Below the pieces are notes generated by a model, which saw only the letters and a list, made by a program, of their open reading frames with translations, was not told where the DNA came from and ran no database searches. From NCBI RefSeq assembly GCF_003342675.1, contig NZ_CP031148.1, forward strand, positions 1,550,001 to 1,614,000: a stretch of 64,000 nucleotides of DNA. Direction: 5' to 3'. Position 1 is the stretch's first letter; every line of letters starts with the position of its first letter. This document shows, one piece after another, positions 24,080-32,252 of this stretch. This DNA is from Haloplanus rubicundus. GTDB taxonomy: Archaea; Halobacteriota; Halobacteria; Halobacteriales; Haloferacaceae. The position numbers and the translations under genes were made by a program.

Positions 24080-25544
24080 CCTGTGCGGTCACGTTGTGTT
24101 TCGTGATGTGGAGATAGGTGACGACCTTGCCGCTCCCGTCGTAGTAGATGTAGCCCGAGGAGCCGGATTCGCCGATTCCAGCGTTGTTACCGTCGGCGAC
24201 GATCAGGTCGAAGCCGGGCCCTATCTTCGCGAAGTAATGTCGGGTGAGCAAGGTCAGGTCCTCGTCGTCCCCGCTGGTGTAGGTGACGCCCGGGTCGGGC
24301 GGGTGATCGTCGAATTTCGCGTCGCTCGCGAGCGTCTTCGATCCCGACTTGAAGTGGACGTTGTCGTTTTTCACCTTCTCGTAGTTCAGATCGGCCGTCC
24401 CGTTCGGCGGGGTGAGGTCGACGTCGACCCATATCTCGTCGCCGTCGGCCGGCTTGCCGTTCACCTCGCCACACTCGGTCTCGAGGTAGTCGTCGCTGTA
24501 CCAGCCGTGGTGGGTGTCGCCGCCGTCGTCGCTGTAGTACAAGGAGAGCGCCACGTCCTCGTTACAGTCGTTGACGCCGTTGCCGCCGACGTGAATCTCG
24601 AACTGCCGTTGGCCCTGCTGGGCGTAGAGCGACCAGTCGAGGTTCGCGAAAGAGGACTCTTCGGTGTCCTGCGGACGGACGGTAAACGAGAAGTCCTGTA
24701 GCGAGTGGCCGCTGTCCATCCCGCGGACGGTGATACCCTGCGTCTCCGGCGGCATCTGGAAGTCGCCGAGCGTCCCGATGCTGATGAGTTCGACCGCGAC
24801 GGTGTTCGAACTCGGATAAGAGACGTTGCCGTCGGTCCGCGTGCTGAAGTACGACCCCCACGCATCCGCGTACTCGCTGTCGATGATGACTTCGACCGTC
24901 CCGTTCTCGACCGGGTTCGAGTAGTTGGCGCCGTTGGGGTAGGTCGCCTCGTCGGGATACACCGGCGTCCCCTGACCGGGCGACCGCGCGCTCACCGTCG
25001 CCTTCCCGGTCGCGCTCCCCGAGCCCTCGATGCGGACGAGCGGGAAGGTGAGCGTCCCGCGGCGGTAGTGGAACTCGGGTGGCGAGACCATCTGCGCCGA
25101 CCCGTCTTCGTACGACCGCCAGACACCGCCGCCCTGATACGCGATGGACGCTCCGTCGCTCCGGTAGACGATGGCGCCGAGCGACGTGTTCGGAACCAGC
25201 GTCGCGTCGTTGGAGCCGTCGTAGTTCCGGTGGACGATGCGGATGGTCCCCGCGTCCGGATCGACGGTGTACCCGCCGCTCGTCGTGGGGAGGTCGACAC
25301 TCTGGGTCTCGGAATCGCCGAGCGCCACGGTCGAGAGTCGGGAGTCGAGCAGCGTCATCCCGTTCTCCGCCCGGTCGAGTTCGGACCGAGACTGCACGTC
25401 GCCGATGGCGGCCGATCCGAACGCGACGACGACCGTCGTCGAAGCGAGGACGAGGCCGAGGACGAGCACCACGCCGATCGGTTCGGCCTGCGCAGTTCGG
25501 TCGCGCACGAACCGGTACAGCCGGGGGACGCGTGACCGAGCCAT
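24072..25544 (-). CDS. Large pilin-like protein (6), DUF7289-type, opposite strand
   Basis: A 490-residue protein. An N-terminal basic leader (LYRFVRDRTAQ) is followed by AEPIGVVLVLGLVLASTTVVV, then a long exported region with many Asn-x-Ser/Thr sites. The YADAWGSYFSTR block resembles the C-terminal block of pilin-like protein 5. The C-terminal half, with short Asp/Gly-rich segments (CNEDVALSLYYSDDGGDTHHG), looks like an added surface domain. It converges on the pilus operon rather than belonging to it, so separate regulation is likely. Confidence 0.78.
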   Translation of the reverse strand: MARSRVPRLYRFVRDRTAQAEPIGVVLVLGLVLASTTVVVAFGSAAIGDVQSRSELDRAENGMTLLDSRLSTVALGDSETQSVDLPTTSGGYTVDPDAGTIRIVHRNYDGSNDATLVPNTSLGAIVYRSDGASIAYQGGGVWRSYEDGSAQMVSPPEFHYRRGTLTFPLVRIEGSGSATGKATVSARSPGQGTPVYPDEATYPNGANYSNPVENGTVEVIIDSEYADAWGSYFSTRTDGNVSYPSSNTVAVELISIGTLGDFQMPPETQGITVRGMDSGHSLQDFSFTVRPQDTEESSFANLDWSLYAQQGQRQFEIHVGGNGVNDCNEDVALSLYYSDDGGDTHHGWYSDDYLETECGEVNGKPADGDEIWVDVDLTPPNGTADLNYEKVKNDNVHFKSGSKTLASDAKFDDHPPDPGVTYTSGDDEDLTLLTRHYFAKIGPGFDLIVADGNNAGIGESGSSGYIYYDGSGKVVTYLHITKHNVTAQVN

Positions 25545-25727
25545 TGAGGTTGGGAGGGCATCGATGCATAAAAGCGAACTGGCCGATTATCGGCGATGAG
25601 ATTCGAACTATCGACTTTCGGGCGCGTTCGTGGCCGTATCGGCCGAGCGATTTCACGGGCGATATCGTCGTCCCGTGGTCGCCCGTCGAGCAACAAGTCT
25701 ATACTCGCGCCCACGCTGGGTCGAAGC

Positions 25728-27122
25728 ATGCACCACGATACCACGTTCGTCGACGACCTGGGACTCGACCCGGACCAGATTTCGGTGGCCGACGCCGACC
25801 GCGAGCAGCGCTCCCACGACTGGGGGACGGCGCGCGAGGACGGCGTCCGCCCCGACGTGGTCGTCTGGCCGGAGTCAACGGCGGACGTGGCGTCGATCAT
25901 GCGGGCGGCGACCGAACACGGCGTCCCCGTCACGCCCTACGCCGCGGGCACGAGCCTGGAGGGCAACGCCGTCCCGATCCACGGCGGGATCACGCTCGAC
26001 ATGACGCGGATGGACGCCGTGTTGGACGTCCGCCCGGACGACCTGCAGGTGGACGTCCAGCCGGGCATCCTCGGCGACGACGTGAACGAGGCGGTGGCGA
26101 AACACGGGCTCTTCCTCCCCGCGCTCCCCTCTTCCGGCGCCATCTCGACCATCGGCGGCATGCTCGCCAACGACGCCAGCGGGATGAAGACCGTAAAATA
26201 CGGCGAGGTGAGCGACTGGGTGCTGGGGATGGAGGTCGTCCTCCCGACGGGCGAGGTGATCACGACCGGAAGCCGCGCGGTCAAGACGTCGAGTGGCTAC
26301 GACCTCGGCGACATCATCGTCGGCAGCGAGGGCACCCTCGGGGTCATCACCCGGGTGACGATCAAGTTGGCCGGGCGACCCGCGCAGGTTCGGGGCGGGC
26401 GCGCCCACTTCGAGACGCTCGACGACGCCGCCAACGCCGTCTTCGACGCCGTCCGCTCGGGCGTCGACGTGGCGAAAATCGAACTCATCGACCGCCTGAG
26501 CGCCGCGATGTCGAACGCGCATCTCGACACCGACCTCCCCGACGTGCCGATGGTGTTCGTCGAGTTCCACGCCAACCACGGCATCGAGGAGGAGATCGAC
26601 TTCTGCCGGTCGGTGTTCGAAGCCCACAACGTGACGAGTTTCGAGGTGGCCGAGAACGACCGCGGGATGGACGAACTGTGGGCGGCGCGCCGGGAACTCG
26701 CCGAGGCCCTCGAACCGTACGAGAAGCACCTCTCGCCGCTCACACCCGGCGACGTGACCGTCCCCATCAGCGAGTATCCGGGCATCATCCGCTACGCGAA
26801 GGAACTGGCCGAAGCGGAGGACTTCCTAATCCCCTGCTTCGGCCACGCCGGCGACGGTAACCTCCACTACGCGGTGATGGTGGACAAAGACGACCCGGAC
26901 CACGTCGCCCGTGGGAAGGAGGTGTCCCGCAAAATCGTCGAGCGCGCCATCGAACTCGGCGGCACGTCGACCGGCGAGCACGGCATCGGCCTCGGCAAGC
27001 AGGACTACCTCGTCGCCGAACACGGCGAGGCCGCGGTGGACGCCATGCGCTCGATCAAGAAGGCGCTCGATCCGGCGGGGATCATGAACCCCGGCAAGGT
27101 GTTCGACGGCCCGGACACCTAG
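25728..27122 (+). CDS. FAD-linked oxidase, glycolate oxidase/D-lactate dehydrogenase type (GlcD)
   Basis: A 464-residue flavoprotein of the PCMH/VAO family. FAD-binding signatures are PYAAGTSLEGNAVP and GSEGTLGVITRVT, and the C-terminal cap has CFGHAGDGNLHYAV and GEHGIGLGKQDYL. It oxidises a 2-hydroxy acid such as glycolate or D-lactate, passing electrons to an acceptor. ATG 25728 begins the recognisable protein, and a TATA-like CTATAC lies about 30 bases upstream. No GlcE/GlcF partner is adjacent. Confidence 0.88.
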   Translation: MHHDTTFVDDLGLDPDQISVADADREQRSHDWGTAREDGVRPDVVVWPESTADVASIMRAATEHGVPVTPYAAGTSLEGNAVPIHGGITLDMTRMDAVLDVRPDDLQVDVQPGILGDDVNEAVAKHGLFLPALPSSGAISTIGGMLANDASGMKTVKYGEVSDWVLGMEVVLPTGEVITTGSRAVKTSSGYDLGDIIVGSEGTLGVITRVTIKLAGRPAQVRGGRAHFETLDDAANAVFDAVRSGVDVAKIELIDRLSAAMSNAHLDTDLPDVPMVFVEFHANHGIEEEIDFCRSVFEAHNVTSFEVAENDRGMDELWAARRELAEALEPYEKHLSPLTPGDVTVPISEYPGIIRYAKELAEAEDFLIPCFGHAGDGNLHYAVMVDKDDPDHVARGKEVSRKIVERAIELGGTSTGEHGIGLGKQDYLVAEHGEAAVDAMRSIKKALDPAGIMNPGKVFDGPDT

Positions 27123-27526
27123 GCGTCGGTGCTCGTGTAGAGATACGCGGCGACGACGGCGAACAGGCCCTCTACGGCTTTGGAGACGACGGCCATCGTG
27201 TTCAGACTCCCCTGTCGGTAGAAGGCGTCGACGCCGAAGCCCTGGAACGCGAAGAAGGCGAGCACCGTCACGAGGGCGTAGCCGGCGGCGACGAGGTAGA
27301 GTTCACGGCGCCAGTACCGGGTCAGGTAGACGAGGATGCCACCGACGAACCCGGCCCCGTTGAGGCCAAAGAGGATGGCGAGGGTCTGACTGAAGCCGAT
27401 CACCTGCGGCGCCAGGAAGAGGTGGATCACCCCCGTCACCGCCGCGAGTAGGATCGCCACGTAGCCCATCGGGTTCTCCGGGAGGCTCAGCAGGGTATCG
27501 CTCGCTTGCGTGTTGCTCACGCTCAT
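27119..27526 (-). CDS. Small four-helix membrane protein, haloarchaeal
   Basis: A 135-residue protein with about four transmembrane helices (GYVAILLAAVTGVIHLFLAP; FGLNGAGFVGGILVYLT; LYLVAAGYALVTVLAFFAF; a C-terminal helix). No catalytic motif was seen and the function is unknown. It overlaps the convergent FAD-oxidase gene by four bases at the stop codons. Confidence 0.75.
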   Translation of the reverse strand: MSVSNTQASDTLLSLPENPMGYVAILLAAVTGVIHLFLAPQVIGFSQTLAILFGLNGAGFVGGILVYLTRYWRRELYLVAAGYALVTVLAFFAFQGFGVDAFYRQGSLNTMAVVSKAVEGLFAVVAAYLYTSTDA

Positions 27527-27720
27527 CGCCCATCATCTCCCGGTTCGGGCGGCCAGTGAGTCGACTGTCGAGTCGCGGGTCGGTCGAGGACGGGTGACGG
27601 CGGGAGGGTCGTACACGGGTCGGTTCGTACCATACAGTGGGTTGTCAACGTCCCGAAACAAATGCCGATTGGTACGTCTCTCGAAACGCGGTGGCGGATC
27701 GGCCGATAGCAGCACCGTCG

Positions 27721-28296
27721 TCACAGGTCGATCCGGTCGAAGTCGTAGAAGACGGCCTCGAAGTCCTCCTCGTTCATGTCCGCCTCGAGCTGTTCGACCC
27801 GCTCGCGAGTTCGCTCTAGCTCCGCTTTGAGTTGCTGGTACTCATCGCTGTCGGCCAGTTCGTCCGGCTCCTTGTGGGATTCGAGCGCAGCAAGTTTCGA
27901 AACCGCCGAGAACAGCTCCGAGAGCTGTCGGTCGTACGCGTCGCGTTCGAGCAGTCCCCGGACGAGTCGCTGGATGTCCGCCCGGAACAGTGGTTTGACG
28001 ACGTAGTCGTCGAAGCCCATACTGAGAACGTCGAAGTCGGGTTCGACTGCGGTCACCATCGCCACCCGGCAGTCGAGGCCGCGCTCCCGGATCGATTCCA
28101 GCACCTCGTCGCCCGAGAGCCCGGGCATCAGTCGGTCGAGCAACACCACGTCGGTGTCGTCGTCGACCAGCTCCAGCGCCGTCTCCCCATCCGTCGCCAC
28201 CTCGACGTCGTACTCCTCCGAAAGCCACTCGGCGAACAGTTCGGCCAGTTCGGTTTCGTCCTCGACGACGAGGATGTGGGGTGGTGACGAGGTCAT
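27721..28296 (-). CDS. Response regulator with HalX domain
   Basis: A 191-residue protein: receiver domain residues about 7-120 with acidic pocket VEDE, phospho-acceptor Asp54 (VVLLDRLMPG) and Lys101 (VVKPL), then a C-terminal helical HalX domain (about 125-191) with a long coiled coil (YQQLKAELERTRERVEQLEAD). HalX is a haloarchaeal output domain of unknown action. No histidine kinase is adjacent; one is at 59874. Confidence 0.92.
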   Translation of the reverse strand: MTSSPPHILVVEDETELAELFAEWLSEEYDVEVATDGETALELVDDDTDVVLLDRLMPGLSGDEVLESIRERGLDCRVAMVTAVEPDFDVLSMGFDDYVVKPLFRADIQRLVRGLLERDAYDRQLSELFSAVSKLAALESHKEPDELADSDEYQQLKAELERTRERVEQLEADMNEEDFEAVFYDFDRIDL

Positions 28297-28370
28297 GACT
28301 GCGCCGAGTCGATCCGGCTATCGACATCCCACGAGTGGCAGAAAAATAGTTCTGCCGACTCCCCCGGCCG

Positions 28371-28532
28371 TCAGGACTCCGTCACTGATCGACGTTCGAG
28401 TGTAAGCGTTCCACAGACCGGACAGAGATAGTGGTCGTCGTCGAACGTCGACTCACACCGCGAACAGACGTACTCGGAGCCCCGTTCCGGTCCCAGCGGC
28501 AACATCCCGTCGTAGCTGTACGGCGCAGTCAC
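28371..28532 (-). CDS. Small zinc-finger protein, 53 aa
   Basis: A GTG-started minus-strand frame found by translating the gap. The product has YVCSRCESTFDDDHYLCPVCGTL, two CxxC knuckles 14 residues apart that would bind one zinc ion. An in-frame stop lies five codons upstream and a GGAG stands just before the GTG, supporting this start. It belongs to the class of haloarchaeal zinc-finger micro-proteins; the specific function is unknown. Confidence 0.65.
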   Translation of the reverse strand: MTAPYSYDGMLPLGPERGSEYVCSRCESTFDDDHYLCPVCGTLTLERRSVTES

Positions 28533-28696
28533 CGGTTCTCCACCCCATCACCGTGTCGGCCGCGTACGCCACCGTGCATGGTTATCTATCCGTACCGGTC
28601 CATACCGTTCCATAGTATCAAAATCTACCGGTCGTCACCCCCGACGGAGCGGCGTCGTACACAGAGCTTACTTGTCTCCACACCCACCGTCACATC

Positions 28697-28918
28697 ATGA
28701 CGAACCGCGTCGTGCAGGGTCGGATGGTGACCGCCGAACGCCTGGCCGAACTGATCGAGGGCGACCCGCCCATGGAGGCCGACGCCATCGAGGACGCCGA
28801 CCGCCAGTGTCCGGACTGCGACGGCGACGTCCTCGCCGTCGCGTATATGCCCTCCGTCACGGAACTGATCACGGGCTACAAATGCCAGGAGTGCGACTGG
28901 TCGGCCACCGACCGATAA
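28697..28918 (+). CDS. Small zinc-binding protein, DUF5795-like
   Basis: A 73-residue protein with a helical first half (MVTAERLAELIEGDPP) and a zinc ribbon with QCPDCDGD and YKCQECDWSA. It starts with ATG and ends 40 bases before tRNA-Trp on the same strand. The family assignment rests on memory of short haloarchaeal proteins of this layout. The function is unknown; nucleic-acid or protein binding is possible. Confidence 0.75.
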   Translation: MTNRVVQGRMVTAERLAELIEGDPPMEADAIEDADRQCPDCDGDVLAVAYMPSVTELITGYKCQECDWSATDR

Positions 28919-28958
28919 CCGAAATCCCTTTACCGCCCTTCGGATAAGGAGTTGTCGA

Positions 28959-29135
28959 GGGGTCGTGGCCAAGCCCGGCATGGCGACTGACTCCAGAGGC
29001 AACGCCCGGTGACGACACTCCAGACTGATATACCGAGCGCGCGACTGATCATCGCCGCGCGACGACGACCCTCTGGAGTACCGAGGCGTAACCGGAGATA
29101 TCAGTCGATCGGGGGTTCAAATCCCTCCGACCCCA
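28959..29135 (+). tRNA. tRNA-Trp (CCA) with intron
   Basis: Exon 1 is 28959-28996 and exon 2 is 29100-29135. Acceptor stem GGGGTCG pairs with CGACCCC. D-stem GCCA pairs with TGGC. Anticodon stem ACTGA pairs with TCAGT around the loop CTCCAGA (anticodon CCA). T-arm is GGGGG-TTCAAAT-CCCTC, discriminator A. CCA is not encoded. The splice site forms a bulge-helix-bulge: CTCC pairs with GGAG, with 3-base bulges AGA (28995-28997) and ATA (29098-29100). Cutting after the second base of each bulge gives a correct 7-base loop. Confidence 0.95.
28997..29099 (+). ncRNA. Box C/D guide RNA inside the tRNA-Trp intron
   Basis: The 103-base intron contains a box C (GTGACGA, near 29009-29015), a D' box CCGA after GACTGATATA, and a D box CCGA after TCTGGAGTA. 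The D guide pairs with ACTCCAGA, and the fifth base before the box faces C34. The D' guide pairs with ATATCAGTC, and the fifth base before that box faces U39. This matches the known haloarchaeal pre-tRNA-Trp system that directs 2'-O-methylation of C34 and U39. A C'-like TGATCAT lies between the guides. Confidence 0.88.
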
Positions 29136-29139
29136 TTTC

Positions 29140-29167
29140 CTGCCGCGAACGACTCCGTGAGCGGCAG
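29140..29167 (+). terminator. Hairpin just after tRNA-Trp
   Basis: CTGCCGC and GCGGCAG form a perfect 7-base stem around a 14-base loop, four bases after the tRNA end. Role in termination or processing is inferred only; there is no strong T-run after it. Confidence 0.35.
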
Positions 29168-29186
29168 AAGCAGCTTGCTGCGACCG

Positions 29187-29216
29187 TGGTTCAGAATCCC
29201 TTCGACACCATTTCCT
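29187..29216 (+). repeat. Degenerate partial copy of the tRNA-Trp 3' end (copy B)
   Basis: TTCAGAATCCCTTCGACACC followed by ATTTCCT aligns with the tRNA T-loop-to-acceptor end plus its flank (29111-29141) with a few substitutions and one insertion. Probably an old attachment-site scar or a tandem duplication. Confidence 0.6.
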
Positions 29217-29257
29217 CACGGCGAACCACCGGTGGGCAGCAGTCCCGTACCGAGCCA

Positions 29258-29273
29258 GATTCGACCCCATTTC
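29258..29273 (+). repeat. Short partial copy of the tRNA-Trp 3' end (copy C)
   Basis: GATTCGACCCCATTTC matches the acceptor-stem end and 3' flank of tRNA-Trp (CGACCCCATTTC exactly). It runs into the stop codon (29272-29274) of the minus-strand pilin gene. Confidence 0.55.
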
Positions 29274-29799
29274 AGACCCTGAACTCCGCGATCAGGTAGG
29301 CGTCGTCGCCCGTCACCGTCCCGGGATCGTCACCCTGCACCGGCTCGGTGTTCCAGTAAATCTCGATCGTCACGCCGTCGGCCGACCCCTTGGGGTCGAG
29401 ATACACCGTCTCGCTGGCTTCCCACTGCGCACCGATACTGACCTGTGGGTCGCCGGCCGCGGTTTCGGCGAAGTTCTCCCGGGCGCTGGCGTCCCCGTCG
29501 TCCGCGGCCATGGCGCTCCCGGGCGGCCCTCCGATATCCAATGGTTTCGAGCCGGCCACGTAGAGTTGGTCGGTGGCCACGGCGTCGCCGGCGTCGAGGG
29601 TGACCGCCACCGTCCGCTCGTCCCCGTCGGGGACCGTCGTGTGTGAGACGCTGATCTGTGGGGCGGGCGGGGGCACGTCCGTCTCGTTCGTGAGGACGAA
29701 CCCGGACACCGTCGTGGCGAGTACGACGACGAGTGCGACGAGCAACGTCACCGCGATGACCGGTGCGACGCTCCGGTCCTCGGCGGAACACCGAAACAC
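29272..29799 (-). CDS. Archaeal type IV pilin (DUF1628-type N-terminus)
   Basis: A 175-residue protein starting at GTG 29799. The N-terminal motif SAEDRSVAPVIAVTLLVALVVVLATTVSG is the standard haloarchaeal pilin signal: charged leader, then a hydrophobic helix starting at the V-x-P-V-I box. A mature beta-rich domain of about 130 residues follows. An upstream frame without a start near the signal is rejected as too long. A T-rich stretch (CAATTTTG, about 29826-29833) roughly 28 bases upstream suits a leaderless transcript. The gene ends at the tRNA-Trp scar copy C. Confidence 0.85.
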   Translation of the reverse strand: MFRCSAEDRSVAPVIAVTLLVALVVVLATTVSGFVLTNETDVPPPAPQISVSHTTVPDGDERTVAVTLDAGDAVATDQLYVAGSKPLDIGGPPGSAMAADDGDASARENFAETAAGDPQVSIGAQWEASETVYLDPKGSADGVTIEIYWNTEPVQGDDPGTVTGDDAYLIAEFRV

Positions 29800-29893
29800 A
29801 CCGTCGATTGTGTATGTGCGAAGACAAAATTGTACCGACCGAACGGCTTCGACCGGTCGCACCGCTTTTGCGTCCGGGTGCCGGATACGCCGT

Positions 29894-30139
29894 ATGGCGT
29901 CACCCGACACGGCTGGCCCCGCCGACCGGCCGTCCACGACGGACCGAGGGTCGTCCCCGTTTCTGAGCTGGTACCACCACGCCCTCGCGCTCGCTTACAG
30001 CGTCAGCGCCGCTGTCTCCGCGGAATCGATGCCGCTCGGACAGTTGGGTCTCTACTTCGTCGGCTCCCTCGTCGGCGCCTACGTCGTCGTCGTCGTCCTG
30101 ACCGTTGGCTGGCGACGGCTCGTCCCACGACTGTTGTGA
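29894..30139 (+). CDS. Small membrane protein, 81 aa
   Basis: An ATG-started frame with two predicted membrane helices (YHHALALAYSVSAAVSA; LGLYFVGSLVGAYVVVVVLTVGW) and a hydrophilic N-terminus. Divergent from the pilin gene. No family or function recognised. Confidence 0.6.
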   Translation: MASPDTAGPADRPSTTDRGSSPFLSWYHHALALAYSVSAAVSAESMPLGQLGLYFVGSLVGAYVVVVVLTVGWRRLVPRLL

Positions 30140-30211
30140 ACACGGGTATTGGTCACACACCACAATCGTCGAACTACCCCTTCGACAATATATTGCCACG
30201 AACACGCAGAT

Positions 30212-30219
30212 TTTTATCC
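30212..30219 (+). promoter_or_regulatory. TATA box of the class V aminotransferase gene
   Basis: A TTTTTATC stretch about 22-29 bases before ATG 30241, consistent with a leaderless transcript. Confidence 0.5.
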
Positions 30220-30240
30220 CGCTCGGCCTTGACCAAACAC

Positions 30241-31404
30241 ATGAGAAGTCCACCGGAGACGAGCGAACTCGATACACCGTCACGTATTCTGATGGGTCCC
30301 GGCCCGAGTATGATTCACCCGCGCGTCCTTCGCGCGATGTCGACACAGGCACTTGGCTACATGGACCCCTCGTTCCTGGAGATCATGGACGACATCCAGG
30401 AGCTCCTGCGGTACGCGTTCCAGACGGACAACGAGTGGACCCTCGCGACCAGCGGGACGGGCACCGCGGCGATGGAGACGGCCATCGGTAACATCGTCGA
30501 ACCCGGCGACACGATGCTCGTTCCCACCAACGGCTACTTCGGCGACCGGATGGGGAAGATCGCCCGCCGCGCCGGCGGTGACGTGGTGACCGTCGATGCG
30601 CCGTGGGGCGAACCCCTCCACCCCGCCGACGTGGCCGACGCCTTCGACGAACACCAGCCCGACGTGTTCGGCTTCATCCACGCCGAGACGAGCACGGGCG
30701 TCCGCCAGCCGAACGTCTCCGACCTGACCGACATCGCCCACGACCACGACGCCATCACCATCGCCGACTGCGTCACCTCCCTCTCGGGCGTCGAACTCCA
30801 CGTCGACGACTGGGGCATCGACGCCGCCTACGGCAGTCCCCAGAAGTGTCTCTCCTGTACCCCCGGTGCGACGCCGCTCACCATCGGCGAACGCGCCCGC
30901 GAGAAGATTCAGAACCGTGACGACGACACCGGCTCCTGGTATCTCGACCTCGACCTCGTCATGGAGTACTGGGGCGACGAGCGTAACTACCACCACACCG
31001 CGCCGACGACGAACTTCTACGGTCTCCGCGAGGCGCTCCGCCTCGTCGCCAAGGAGGGTCTGGAGAACCGCTGGGAGCGCCACCGCGCCGTCGCGGGTGA
31101 ACTCCGCGAGGGCCTCCAGAACCTCGGCCTCGAACCCGCCGCCGAGAAGGAGTACTGGCTCCCCAGCCTCAACTCCATCGAGGTGCCCGACGGCGTCGAC
31201 GACGCGGCCGTCATCGAGTTCCTGATGGACGAGTACGACATCGAAATCGCGAGCGGCCTCGGCGCCCTCGAAGGTGACATCTGGCGGATCGGCTGCATGG
31301 GCTACTCCGCCCGCCGGCAGAACGTCGCGTGTCTCCTGACCGCGATGGAGGACGCCCTCGAAGCGCAGAACTTCGACGTGGACGAACCGGCTATCGAGGC
31401 GTAG
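30241..31404 (+). CDS. Class V aminotransferase (alanine-glyoxylate / serine-pyruvate type)
   Basis: A 387-residue PLP enzyme of the AGT/SPT group. The N-terminal LMGPGPSMIHPRVLRAM is characteristic, TSGTGTAAMETAI forms the phosphate-binding loop, ADCVTSLSGVE holds the cofactor Asp, and GSPQKCLSC holds the PLP lysine (Lys202). The C-terminal part ends with WRIGCMGYSARRQNV. It transfers an amino group from Ala or Ser to glyoxylate or pyruvate. A glycolate-oxidase-type enzyme at 25728 would produce glyoxylate, a possible metabolic link. Confidence 0.93.
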   Translation: MRSPPETSELDTPSRILMGPGPSMIHPRVLRAMSTQALGYMDPSFLEIMDDIQELLRYAFQTDNEWTLATSGTGTAAMETAIGNIVEPGDTMLVPTNGYFGDRMGKIARRAGGDVVTVDAPWGEPLHPADVADAFDEHQPDVFGFIHAETSTGVRQPNVSDLTDIAHDHDAITIADCVTSLSGVELHVDDWGIDAAYGSPQKCLSCTPGATPLTIGERAREKIQNRDDDTGSWYLDLDLVMEYWGDERNYHHTAPTTNFYGLREALRLVAKEGLENRWERHRAVAGELREGLQNLGLEPAAEKEYWLPSLNSIEVPDGVDDAAVIEFLMDEYDIEIASGLGALEGDIWRIGCMGYSARRQNVACLLTAMEDALEAQNFDVDEPAIEA

Positions 31405-31419
31405 ACCGGATCGAGACGG

Positions 31420-32199
31420 CTACTCGCTCTCGACTTCTCCCGCCGCCCCGCCCAGTTCGACCGCGGTGCCGTGGTGTCGACACTCCTCCAGGGCGTGCTT
31501 CGCCGCCATCCCCGCCGCGTGGGCGTGTTCGCCCTGCCCGACGCCGACCTTCAGGTCGACGCCGACGGTCTCTTCCACGTGGTCGATGGCCGCCCGGTAG
31601 TCGGCGACGGCCATGTCGGGCGTGACGGCGATGATGTTGTCGCCGCCGACGAAAAAGGAGAGGCCGCCGTGCTCCTCGCGGAGGTACCGCATCAGCGCCG
31701 CGTAGCCCTGTTCGATCTGGATGAACGAGTCGAACTCGTTGAGCTGGTCGGTGTACTTCTCGGTCGCGTCGTTCACGTCGAAGTGGGCGATGGAGACGTC
31801 GTCGCCGGAGGGCTCCGTCACCGGCGTTCCGCTCAACACCTCGCGCCGGTCGCCGTCCTGTGCGCTCCCGGCGCCTTGCAACCCCTCCGTCGCCCGCTCC
31901 AGCGCGACGGCGGGGTTCGGGTCGACGCCGATTCCGAGGCTGACGGTGACGGGGTAGCGGTTGCCCGTCGACTCCTGGAGGAGTCGGTGGTCGTCGAGGT
32001 CGAGGCCGTTGGTCACGGCGACCATGTTGTCGAAGCGGGTGAAGAAGGCGTAGCCGCCCCGGTGGCCGACGAACTGTGCGAGGTCCGCGAACAGTCGCGA
32101 CTGGAGCGTCTGGAGGTCCATCTCGCGGCGCGGTTCCGGCGTCACCGTCCACGGCCCGTAGTTGTCGATCTGAACGAGCGTCAACTGCGTGTTCGTCAC
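31420..32199 (-). CDS. arfA: GTP cyclohydrolase III (GTP to FAPy-type product)
   Basis: A 259-residue enzyme starting at GTG 32199 with TNTQLTLVQIDNYGPWTVTP, the strongly conserved N-terminus of archaeal GCH III. It has two ferredoxin-like halves: GGYAFFTRFDNMVAVTNG and GGLSFFVGGDNIIAVTPD show an internal duplication, each with a metal-site Asp-Asn. It opens the GTP ring to a formamidopyrimidine, the first step to archaeal riboflavin and F420. It ends 16 bases from the convergent aminotransferase. Confidence 0.95.
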   Translation of the reverse strand: MTNTQLTLVQIDNYGPWTVTPEPRREMDLQTLQSRLFADLAQFVGHRGGYAFFTRFDNMVAVTNGLDLDDHRLLQESTGNRYPVTVSLGIGVDPNPAVALERATEGLQGAGSAQDGDRREVLSGTPVTEPSGDDVSIAHFDVNDATEKYTDQLNEFDSFIQIEQGYAALMRYLREEHGGLSFFVGGDNIIAVTPDMAVADYRAAIDHVEETVGVDLKVGVGQGEHAHAAGMAAKHALEECRHHGTAVELGGAAGEVESE

Positions 32200-32252
32200 G
32201 GTATCGGACCGTAGGGCGGCGTCCAAATGGCTCTTTGGTTTGGTGATGGCCC

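Noticed and set aside
27527-27720. A gene in the 194-base gap between the small membrane protein and the HalX regulator
   Set aside because: The frames here are short, without a convincing start or composition; the gap is best left as promoter or 3' region.
29136-29271. A second tRNA gene after tRNA-Trp
   Set aside because: Only T-arm and acceptor-end fragments are present; no complete cloverleaf can be folded.
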